NCBI GenBank assembly: GCA_049301135.1
Contig: JBAQKP010000032.1
Coordinates: 1 to 9,111, forward strand
DNA: 9,111 bases
Direction of reading: 5' to 3'
Source: JAYXXU01 sp049301135
GTDB lineage: Bacteria > Pseudomonadota > Gammaproteobacteria > Pseudomonadales > Moraxellaceae
This document shows positions 1-5,708 of the stretch, piece by piece; the stretch's first letter is position 1, and each line of letters begins with the position of its first letter. A program made the position numbers and the translations under genes. The notes below the pieces were generated by a model. The model was not told where the DNA came from, searched no databases, and saw nothing but the letters and a program-made list of their open reading frames with translations.

Positions 1-79
1 GTTGTTGTGTGAGAGCTTTAATTCTCCGAGTCTGCCTCCAATTTGCAATCAATAATTTGAAACGTCAACACGCCCTACT

Positions 80-109
80 TTGCTTGCGCAATAGTTGGAC
101 AATTAAAAT
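80..109 (+). promoter_or_regulatory. possible sigma-70-type promoter for the 367-residue protein gene
   Basis: A -35-like TTGCTT (80-85) and a -10-like TAAAAT (104-109) are separated by 18 bases, 63 bases before the start codon at 173. Each hexamer differs from consensus at two or fewer positions. The match is by eye only, in AT-rich DNA where such matches arise by chance. No operator-like repeat was seen beside it. Confidence 0.3.
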
Positions 110-172
110 GTTTTTCAAGAGTTCGGCGCATATCCGAATCTTTTAACTGATTGCTTACCGGCTGATGATGAT

Positions 173-1276
173 ATGAATAGTGCAGTTGATCAACCCTTGC
201 CATCTCTCAGCGGCCTAGATGACTTAAAGCAGTTGGTTTGTATTGCGACGCTGGGTATCAATGATGCTGATCGTGTCTTGGTCAAAGCTTATTTTCGCTT
301 ATTGCTGCGCTTGGATTACGAGATCAATTGGGTAGCGGCAACCGATCCGCATGCCGATCTGTTGTTGGTCAGTCGTGGTTTGAGCTACTTTGAAAAAACA
401 CAAGATTTTTTGCAGAGTCTGCGTATCCCAATTTTATATGTGGAGCCATCACGCTCAGGTGTTGAGGGTGGCTTAGAAAATAATGTGCTCACGTTGCCGT
501 TGCTAGACACTCAGTTGTTGCAAATCTGGTTAGGTCAGCACGTTGCTTTGTTGTCCTCGGCATTGGCATCTGCGGGATCTTCGTCGAAGTCTGCACAGGC
601 GTCAGCGCCGGTTGATACTGTCCAACCGCTCAATCCACCGTCGGAGGTTGTAGCCACACCGATTGACGTAACGGCCAATCAATATATTACTGAGCTGCAT
701 AAACTGATTGTCTTTTTGCAACAACCGCAGGTTCAGCCACGTTATGTGACCCTGTATGATCAGTATCGCCTGCGGATTGGGGTGGTGGATACTGTGCAGC
801 AGCAATTTTGGATTCAGCAGGCCGGCAATTTTAAACTGACTGAGGGCTGGTCATTAAAGTTGGGATTGGGGGCAAATGATCCGCTACGGCCGAGAGGTGA
901 GGTGGTGGATTTAAAGCAATGGTTATGGGAAGCTTTGTCCGCTGCTAAAAGCACCACTCGCTTGATCAGTGTTGAACAGTTGGTTCACTTAACCCACTGG
1001 CCAAAACCACAAGCAAATGCAAGTCGCCGTCAGGTTCTGCGAGTCTTGGCGCTTTTGGCACGGCAACCGATGTCAGTAAGACGGGTTGCGCAAATCCTGC
1101 ATCTGCCTGTGTCTGATGTTCATCAAATCATGGCAAGTCTATATGGCAGTGGTTGCGCCACGCTGGGTCAAACGGTGCAGGATTGGAATCCCGACCATAC
1201 AGCAACAGTTCAGACACAACCATCTGGCGGGCTTAGAAAGCTGCTGTCGAGTTTGCGTAACAGTTTACGTTTATAG
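173..1276 (+). CDS. hypothetical protein with receiver-like N-terminal fold and helical, possibly winged-helix C-terminus
   Basis: I do not recognise this 367-residue protein as a named family. Residues 20-125 alternate hydrophobic strands and helices in the order of a CheY-like receiver: strands near 21-28, 49-56, 61-67, 86-91 and 104-110, ending in helix 112-124. The usual phosphorylation residues are absent: strand 3 ends in Ser67 (LLLVSRG) where the phospho-Asp would stand, and strand 5 has no Lys before its Pro (LTLPLL). An Ala/Ser/Pro-rich linker spans about 127-168. Residues 170-275 form a second domain with Trp-rich segments (QFWIQQ, KQWLWEAL). Residues 284-330 are helical and resemble a helix-turn-helix or winged helix (VRRVAQILHLPVSDVHQIM). 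There is no signal peptide or membrane segment, so it is probably cytoplasmic. It appears monocistronic. A regulatory or protein-interaction role is inference. The ATG at 173 is the first in frame, but its upstream purine stretch is weak. Confidence 0.8.
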   Translation: MNSAVDQPLPSLSGLDDLKQLVCIATLGINDADRVLVKAYFRLLLRLDYEINWVAATDPHADLLLVSRGLSYFEKTQDFLQSLRIPILYVEPSRSGVEGGLENNVLTLPLLDTQLLQIWLGQHVALLSSALASAGSSSKSAQASAPVDTVQPLNPPSEVVATPIDVTANQYITELHKLIVFLQQPQVQPRYVTLYDQYRLRIGVVDTVQQQFWIQQAGNFKLTEGWSLKLGLGANDPLRPRGEVVDLKQWLWEALSAAKSTTRLISVEQLVHLTHWPKPQANASRRQVLRVLALLARQPMSVRRVAQILHLPVSDVHQIMASLYGSGCATLGQTVQDWNPDHTATVQTQPSGGLRKLLSSLRNSLRL

Positions 1277-1345
1277 GCGACGGCTTTTTTAAACAACAGG
1301 GACACAACGACACACGTTAAATTTATTTAAAATAGCCTAAGCAAT

Positions 1346-1376
1346 AAAAAACCGACTAAGCATTGGTCGGTTTTTT
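1346..1376. terminator. bidirectional rho-independent terminator between convergent genes
   Basis: Six A (1346-1351), a stem CCGAC (1352-1356) pairing with GTCGG (1366-1370), then six T (1371-1376). The stem can be extended by a T-G wobble (1357/1365) and an A-T pair (1358/1364), leaving the loop AGCAT. The A tract on one side and T tract on the other let it act in both directions. It lies 69 bases after the plus-strand stop at 1276 and 24 bases beyond the minus-strand stop at 1401, which fits termination of both converging genes. Confidence 0.88.
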
Positions 1377-1400
1377 AACTTCAAATACAATCAAGAACGC

Positions 1401-2864
1401 TTACCGAAAAACATAATCCGCAAAATTCGGCTTACGCGTTTCTAGCCAGTATTTCCATGTAAAACCCGGCCACAATGTGTTGTTTTTGCCGTTTTCGTCC
1501 AGATACCAGCTACTGCAACCCCCAGCGTTCCAGACCATGTTTTTCAGTTGAGCCTGTACATGATCATTAAACGCGTTTTCAGCCTCTGGTTTCACCGTGA
1601 TGCTTGTGGCCTTTTTGCGATCCAGTTCCGCCAAGCATTTTAGCGTGTACTGCACCTGCGCTTCGATCATAAAAATAATCGAATTGTGCCCAAGACCGGT
1701 ATTTGGCCCCAGCAAGAAAAACAGGTTTGGCATTTGACGAGTATTGATGCCCATATACGCACTCAGGCCGCCATGCTGCCGAATCTCTTGGCCGTCATCA
1801 CCATATACATGTAGCGGGCCGAGCGGATTTTGAACATCGAAGCCCGTCCCACAGATGATCACATCGACTTTGTGCAACTGGCCTTGTGCATCGAGGACGC
1901 CGTCAGCCGTAATTTCTTTGACACCAGTGGTCAGCACTTGTACGTTGTCACGGGTCAGGGCGGGGTAGTAGTTATTGGAAAACAGCACACGTTTACAGCC
2001 AATCGTATAGTTTGGCGTGAGTTTGGCGCGAAGCTCTGGATTCGGAACTTGGCGTTTTAAGTGACTTTTTGCCAACGCACTGATCGGCGCCATTAATTTA
2101 GGATTGACAAAACCAATCCCAAAAAACTCGCTTTGCCAATAAATCGCATGCCGTGCCAAGCGTTGTGCCGGTGGAATATATTTAAACACCTTGCGGACGG
2201 GTGCTGGAATTGCACCGTCAGGCTTTGGCACGATCCAAGGCGGCGTGCGTTGAAATAGCAGTAGTTCACCGACTTGACCGGCAATCGCTGGTACAAACTG
2301 AATCGCACTTGCACCCGTCCCGATCACTGCAACCCGTTTGCCTTGCAGGTTCACGTCGTGTTGCCAATCAGCAGAGTGGAATAGCGCACCTTTAAACTGA
2401 TCTAAACCTTTAATACGAGGCAGGGCAGGGCGGCTGAGACCACCAACACCAGACACAATCACACGGGCAGTCAGCGATTGACCACCGGCCAGCTTGATCG
2501 TCCAGCGTTGTGTGCTGTTATCCCAGTGGCTTTCGACCACTTCGCTGTCGGTGCGGACATGGGGAGTCAGGCCATACTTGGTGGCACAGTGCTGCATATA
2601 ACGTAAAATTTCTGCTTGACCGGAATACATGCGTGACCAATTTGGATTAGGCTCAAACGAAAACGAATACATATTTGACGGCACATCACAGGCCGCACCA
2701 GGGTAATGATTGTCGCGCCATGTCCCGCCAATCGCGGCGGCTTTTTCGAGAATCACAAAATCGTCTCGACCGGCTTGTCGACAGGCCACGCCCATACACA
2801 ATCCAGAAAAGCCACTGCCAATAATAGCAATGTCATAATGCGCTTTGAGTGCTGGCTGAACCAT
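1401..2864 (-). CDS. flavin-containing monooxygenase, Baeyer-Villiger (class B, type I) family
   Basis: Predicted FAD- and NADPH-dependent enzyme inserting oxygen next to a carbonyl to give an ester or lactone; it is cytosolic and the substrate is unknown. Residues 16-21 (GSGFSG) form the FAD-binding Rossmann motif. Residues 46-60 match the long family fingerprint (GGTW, then YPG and Asp60). Residues 157-167 match the Baeyer-Villiger fingerprint FxGxxxHxxxW exactly (F157, G159, H163, W167), though Q168 follows where Pro or Asp is common. Residues 182-187 (GTGASA) form the NADPH-binding Rossmann motif, and ICGTGF (337-342) is the late conserved motif. The 487-residue length is usual for the group. 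The start at 2864 is chosen because GGGAG lies 9 bases upstream and the FAD fold begins directly after it; the frame is open to 2939 but those extra residues look non-coding. It is transcribed divergently from gdhA. It may act on aliphatic or cyclic ketones; N- or S-oxidation is an alternative. Confidence 0.92.
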   Translation of the reverse strand: MVQPALKAHYDIAIIGSGFSGLCMGVACRQAGRDDFVILEKAAAIGGTWRDNHYPGAACDVPSNMYSFSFEPNPNWSRMYSGQAEILRYMQHCATKYGLTPHVRTDSEVVESHWDNSTQRWTIKLAGGQSLTARVIVSGVGGLSRPALPRIKGLDQFKGALFHSADWQHDVNLQGKRVAVIGTGASAIQFVPAIAGQVGELLLFQRTPPWIVPKPDGAIPAPVRKVFKYIPPAQRLARHAIYWQSEFFGIGFVNPKLMAPISALAKSHLKRQVPNPELRAKLTPNYTIGCKRVLFSNNYYPALTRDNVQVLTTGVKEITADGVLDAQGQLHKVDVIICGTGFDVQNPLGPLHVYGDDGQEIRQHGGLSAYMGINTRQMPNLFFLLGPNTGLGHNSIIFMIEAQVQYTLKCLAELDRKKATSITVKPEAENAFNDHVQAQLKNMVWNAGGCSSWYLDENGKNNTLWPGFTWKYWLETRKPNFADYVFR

Positions 2865-3045
2865 GCAGGTTGACTCCCATCTATAATGTAAGGTTGAGGT
2901 TTTAGCATAAAGCCGCAGAAAGCACCTTGACCAAAGCATTCAAAACTAAGACATCGTTGATTATTTTGGTGGTCAATCTTCCTAGAACAACCAACTGTTA
3001 CAGCATGTTGGCTCACTTAATGTTAGAACTTGGGATGATCTCAAA
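2865..3045. promoter_or_regulatory. divergent intergenic region between the monooxygenase gene and gdhA
   Basis: These 181 bases must hold the promoters of both divergent genes. On the minus strand, CATTAT (plus positions 2883-2888) is a possible -10 with a poor -35 (TTTATG) 17 bases upstream. On the plus strand TATAAT (2882-2887) is a perfect -10 hexamer but has no convincing -35 at the right spacing. I saw no strong palindrome that would mark an operator. Individual promoters cannot be assigned with confidence. Confidence 0.4.
2874..2878 (-). promoter_or_regulatory. ribosome binding site fixing the monooxygenase start
   Basis: Read on the minus strand, GGGAG lies 9 bases before the ATG at 2864. 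The longer in-frame ATG at 2939 would add 25 residues, rich in Cys, Trp and Arg, ahead of the FAD-binding fold. This site therefore supports the shorter protein. Confidence 0.6.
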
Positions 3046-4407
3046 ATGACTGGATGCTCTGTGATGCCGTGCCAAACGCTAGATGAATTTTTACAGTATG
3101 TGGCTGATCTCAATCCCAACGCCGACGAATTTAACCAGTCAGTCTCTGAGGTGATGAGTACCGTTTGGCCGTTTTTAGAACAAAATCCACAATATAAAAA
3201 GCACGCCCTGCTGGAGCGGCTGATTGAACCAGATCGGATGATCAGTTTTCGAGTGGCATGGCTAGATGACCAAGAGCAAGTGCAGGTGCATCGCGGTTAC
3301 CGGATTCAACACAGCAACGCCTTGGGCCCATACAAAGGTGGCATGCGCTTTCATCCGTCGGTCAATGGGTCGATTTTAAGGTTTTTAGCGTTTGAGCAGA
3401 CCTTCAAAAATGCGCTGACCACGCTGCCGATGGGATCGGGTAAAGGCGGATCAAACTTTGACCCCAGAGGTCGTAGTGACGAAGAAATCATGCGCTTTTG
3501 CCAAGCATTTATGACCGAGTTATATCGGCATATTGGCGCAAACGTCGATGTGCCTGCGGGCGATATTGGCGTTGGTGCGCGTGAAGTTGGCTACATGACT
3601 GGCATGATGAAAAAACTGTCGAATGATACCGGCTGTGTGTTTACCGGTAAAGGTTTAAGCTTTGGCGGCTCACTGTTGCGTACCGAAGCCACTGGCTATG
3701 GTTTGGTGTATTTTGTACAAAACATGCTAAAACATGCCAATATCCCCTTTGCTGGTTTGCGCGTATTGGTGTCTGGTTCAGGCAATGTCGCCCAACATGC
3801 GATTGAACGGGCGCTGATGGATGGTGCAACCGTGCTGACGGCCTCCGATTCCGACGGGACAGTCTATCTGCCACAAGGTTTTAGCCAACAGGATTTAGAC
3901 ACGCTAAAACAGATTAAAAATATCGAACGTCGGCGGATTCAAGACTTTGCCGCTGCGATTGGGGCAGAGTATCTGGCCGGAAAAACCCCTTGGCATATTC
4001 CCGCCGATATTGCGTTACCCTGTGCCACCCAAAACGAGCTACATGTTGAAGATGCGCAAATTCTGCTGGATCATCAGGTCAAATGTGTGGCGGAAGGTGC
4101 CAATATGCCGTGTAGCAACGCTGCGATTCGGTTGTTTGAGAACGCACGGATTTTGTATGCCCCTGGCAAAGCCAGTAATGCTGGCGGGGTAGCCACTTCC
4201 GGATTGGAAATGTCACAAAACGCCATGCGGCAGTTTTGGAGTCGCGAAGAGGTGGATCAAAAATTACGCGCGATTATGTTTAATATCCATGAGTCTTGTT
4301 TACACTATGGTCGCCGTGATGATCTGACCATTAGCTATGTCACAGGGGCAAATATTGCAGGGTTTGTCAAAGTCGCTGATGCGATGATTCAACAAGGAGT
4401 TGTATAA
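3046..4407 (+). CDS. gdhA: NADP-specific glutamate dehydrogenase
   Basis: Catalyses reversible reductive amination of 2-oxoglutarate with ammonium and NADPH to L-glutamate, a main ammonium-assimilation step in the cytosol; the family is hexameric. The protein is collinear with E. coli GdhA throughout. Substrate-binding and catalytic lysines appear in GPYKGGMRF (K97), TFKNALTTLP (K121) and GSGKGGSNFDP (K133), and the catalytic Asp in PAGDIGVG (D173). The dinucleotide fold starts at SGSGNVAQHA (243-252), followed by TASDSDG (265-271), as in NADP-linked members. The C-terminus NIAGFVKVADAM is typical. The glycine-rich lysine loop carries Ser131 and Asn137 where E. coli has Gly and Asp. The start is ambiguous: ATG 3046 gives 453 residues with a weak GGGA 10 bases upstream, while ATG 3064 gives 447, the E. 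coli length. The recombinase gene follows after 3 bases, so the two are probably cotranscribed. Confidence 0.97.
   Translation: MTGCSVMPCQTLDEFLQYVADLNPNADEFNQSVSEVMSTVWPFLEQNPQYKKHALLERLIEPDRMISFRVAWLDDQEQVQVHRGYRIQHSNALGPYKGGMRFHPSVNGSILRFLAFEQTFKNALTTLPMGSGKGGSNFDPRGRSDEEIMRFCQAFMTELYRHIGANVDVPAGDIGVGAREVGYMTGMMKKLSNDTGCVFTGKGLSFGGSLLRTEATGYGLVYFVQNMLKHANIPFAGLRVLVSGSGNVAQHAIERALMDGATVLTASDSDGTVYLPQGFSQQDLDTLKQIKNIERRRIQDFAAAIGAEYLAGKTPWHIPADIALPCATQNELHVEDAQILLDHQVKCVAEGANMPCSNAAIRLFENARILYAPGKASNAGGVATSGLEMSQNAMRQFWSREEVDQKLRAIMFNIHESCLHYGRRDDLTISYVTGANIAGFVKVADAMIQQGVV
4394..4400 (+). promoter_or_regulatory. ribosome binding site for the recombinase, inside the 3' end of gdhA
   Basis: AAGGAGT lies 10 bases before the TTG at 4411 and overlaps the last gdhA codons. 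It is the strongest Shine-Dalgarno sequence near this junction and decides in favour of TTG; the next in-frame ATG (4477) has no comparable site upstream. The arrangement implies translational coupling with gdhA. Confidence 0.75.
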
Positions 4408-4410
4408 ATT

Positions 4411-5562
4411 TTGCCGGATCTCAACGCAAGCCAGTCACTGACGATCCTTGCAGCACAGACATTGCCGCAGACGGGCATGCCGCACGGTTTGTTTGCGCAA
4501 TCGAATGATGATGCGCAGGCGGTGGCGATTTGGCTGGCGGCGCGTGCTGAACGCTCGCCGCATACCTTTGAGGCGTATCGACGTGAGTCGCACCGTTTGT
4601 TGGTGTGGTTAACAGAGCAATCGCTTGGCCTGCAACAGATGCACCTTGAGGATTTACATCGTTATTATCGGCATCTACAAGATCCGCCAGCGCATTGGAT
4701 ACGGCCACGTAAACCACGCCAAGATCACGTGCTACTCGATACACAATTGTTGATTGCGGGTTTATCGGCCAGTTCACTGGACTACAGCCGTCGGGTGTTG
4801 GGATTGCTGTTTGATTATCTACAGCAGGCGGGTTATTTAAACCGTAATTTGGTGCGTTTAAGCCAGCGACCGGCGGTGCTGCAACAGCAAAGCAATACGG
4901 TGCAACGCTTTTTGACGGTTGAGCAGTGGCTGTGGCTCTGGACATGGCTGTCGAACCGTCCACGACATACTGCACTGGCAGACGCGCACTTTATGCGAGA
5001 TCGCTGGTTATTGTTGTTGCTGTACCAAACTGGCTTGCGCCGCGATGAAGTCGCGCGTGCCTGTATGGCTGATTTTAAAGCAACATCTGGCGGTTGGGTC
5101 TTACAAGTGATCGGAAAAGGCCGCAAGCGCCGTGAGGTCAGTATTCATCCGCAACTGATGCAAGCGCTGGCCGAGTATCGACAATGGCTAGGTTGTTTAC
5201 AGGCCGAGCCGCAACCAGATGAGCAACAGCTTCCACTGATTGCGGCATTTAACCAACAAAATGGCCTTAAACCGCTCACCTCGCGCGCCATCGGCTTAAC
5301 AATTCAACGGATCGGCCAAGCTGCCGCCGCCAACTGCCCAGATCCGCAAATGATGGCAGTATTCCAGCAGCTTTCGACCCACTGGCTTAGGCATACCAAT
5401 GCCACACATCGGTTACTGGCGGGCGCATCATTGGAAACCACCCAAGATGAGCTGGGTCATGCCGATCCCAAAACCACCCGCCGTTATGTGCATACGATGC
5501 AAGAGCAGCGTCGTGCTGATTTACAACGTTTTTTACAGGGAACGAGTTTGACTGGCGCATGA
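4411..5562 (+). CDS. tyrosine-type site-specific recombinase (phage integrase family)
   Basis: Cuts and rejoins DNA at specific sites through a phosphotyrosine intermediate, with no need for ATP. All six catalytic positions are present in the order and spacing of XerC/XerD: R210 (TGLRRDE), K236 (GKGRKRR), H324 and R327 (HWLRH), H350 (ELGH) and nucleophile Y359 (RRYVHT), nine residues after H350. The N-terminal SAM-like core-binding domain spans about 33-145 (residues 51-67 are typical of its first helices). At 383 residues it is longer than XerC/D (about 300); the extra length is an N-terminal lead of about 30 residues and insertions near 92-112 and 263-285. The start is TTG, supported by AAGGAGT. 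It follows gdhA by 3 bases. No excisionase, phage gene, tRNA or duplicated attachment site is visible, so a resident chromosomal recombinase seems likelier than a prophage integrase. The target is unknown. Confidence 0.93.
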   Translation: MPDLNASQSLTILAAQTLPQTGMPHGLFAQSNDDAQAVAIWLAARAERSPHTFEAYRRESHRLLVWLTEQSLGLQQMHLEDLHRYYRHLQDPPAHWIRPRKPRQDHVLLDTQLLIAGLSASSLDYSRRVLGLLFDYLQQAGYLNRNLVRLSQRPAVLQQQSNTVQRFLTVEQWLWLWTWLSNRPRHTALADAHFMRDRWLLLLLYQTGLRRDEVARACMADFKATSGGWVLQVIGKGRKRREVSIHPQLMQALAEYRQWLGCLQAEPQPDEQQLPLIAAFNQQNGLKPLTSRAIGLTIQRIGQAAAANCPDPQMMAVFQQLSTHWLRHTNATHRLLAGASLETTQDELGHADPKTTRRYVHTMQEQRRADLQRFLQGTSLTGA

Positions 5563-5584
5563 CACGACAGGCAGAGCTTGTATG

Positions 5585-5600
5585 GTCTGACCACTCAGAC
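5585..5600 (+). terminator. hairpin after the recombinase gene, possible weak terminator
   Basis: GTCTGA (5585-5590) and TCAGAC (5595-5600) are perfect inverted repeats around the four-base loop CCAC, 22 bases after the recombinase stop. The following bases (TTGATTTGAT) are T-rich but not a clean T tract, so termination would be partial at best. It could instead be an mRNA-stabilising hairpin or a protein site. Confidence 0.4.
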
Positions 5601-5675
5601 TTGATTTGATCGCCTCTATCCGTTTGGGCTACCGCTTTATCGAAAAATATGACAAATTTAAAGCATAAATATCAA

Positions 5676-5695
5676 ATGCGTTGCTAAAAACGCAT
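5676..5695 (+). promoter_or_regulatory. hairpin directly upstream of the helicase-like gene's ribosome binding site
   Basis: ATGCGTT (5676-5682) and AACGCAT (5689-5695) can form a perfect 7-bp stem with a six-base loop, GCTAAA. It ends two bases before the Shine-Dalgarno AGGAAGG (5698-5704), which itself sits 4 bases before the ATG at 5709. The hairpin could influence ribosome access or be a palindromic protein-binding site. The structure is visible; any role is inference. Confidence 0.4.
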
Positions 5696-5708
5696 ACAGG
5701 AAGGCTGA

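Larger units (their letters stand above)
5563..5708 (+). promoter_or_regulatory. spacer between recombinase and helicase-like gene, possible weak promoter
   Basis: The 146-base gap contains a hairpin just after the recombinase stop and another just before the next ribosome binding site (both listed separately). A possible promoter is TTGGGC (5624-5629) with TATGAC (5648-5653) at 18-base spacing, a weak match. The helicase-like gene may therefore have its own promoter or be read through from gdhA and the recombinase gene; the sequence does not decide. Confidence 0.3.

Noticed and set aside
1..60. Possible tRNA 3' end (bases around 29-47 resemble an acceptor strand)
   Set aside because: No T-arm with a normal loop and five-base stem can be drawn, and no CCA or partner sequence is present.
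3..145. Open plus-strand frame running in from the left edge
   Set aside because: It yields about 47 residues with no recognisable ending of a known protein and continues through a likely promoter; it is probably non-coding.
1277..1300. GGCGACGGC followed by six T as a terminator for the first gene
   Set aside because: No stable stem forms immediately before the T run; the hairpin at 1346-1376 is far better.
2882..2887. Perfect TATAAT on the plus strand as the gdhA promoter
   Set aside because: No acceptable -35 lies 16-18 bases upstream, and it sits close to the monooxygenase start; listed only within the divergent region.
2865..2939. N-terminal extension of the monooxygenase frame to an ATG at 2939
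   Set aside because: The extra 25 residues are rich in Cys, Trp and Arg and unlike the family N-terminus, while the ATG at 2864 has GGGAG at good spacing directly before the FAD fold.
4421..4975. 184-residue open frame on the minus strand
   Set aside because: It lies wholly antisense to the recombinase, whose catalytic motifs are unmistakable; its composition and lack of recognisable motifs mark it as a shadow.
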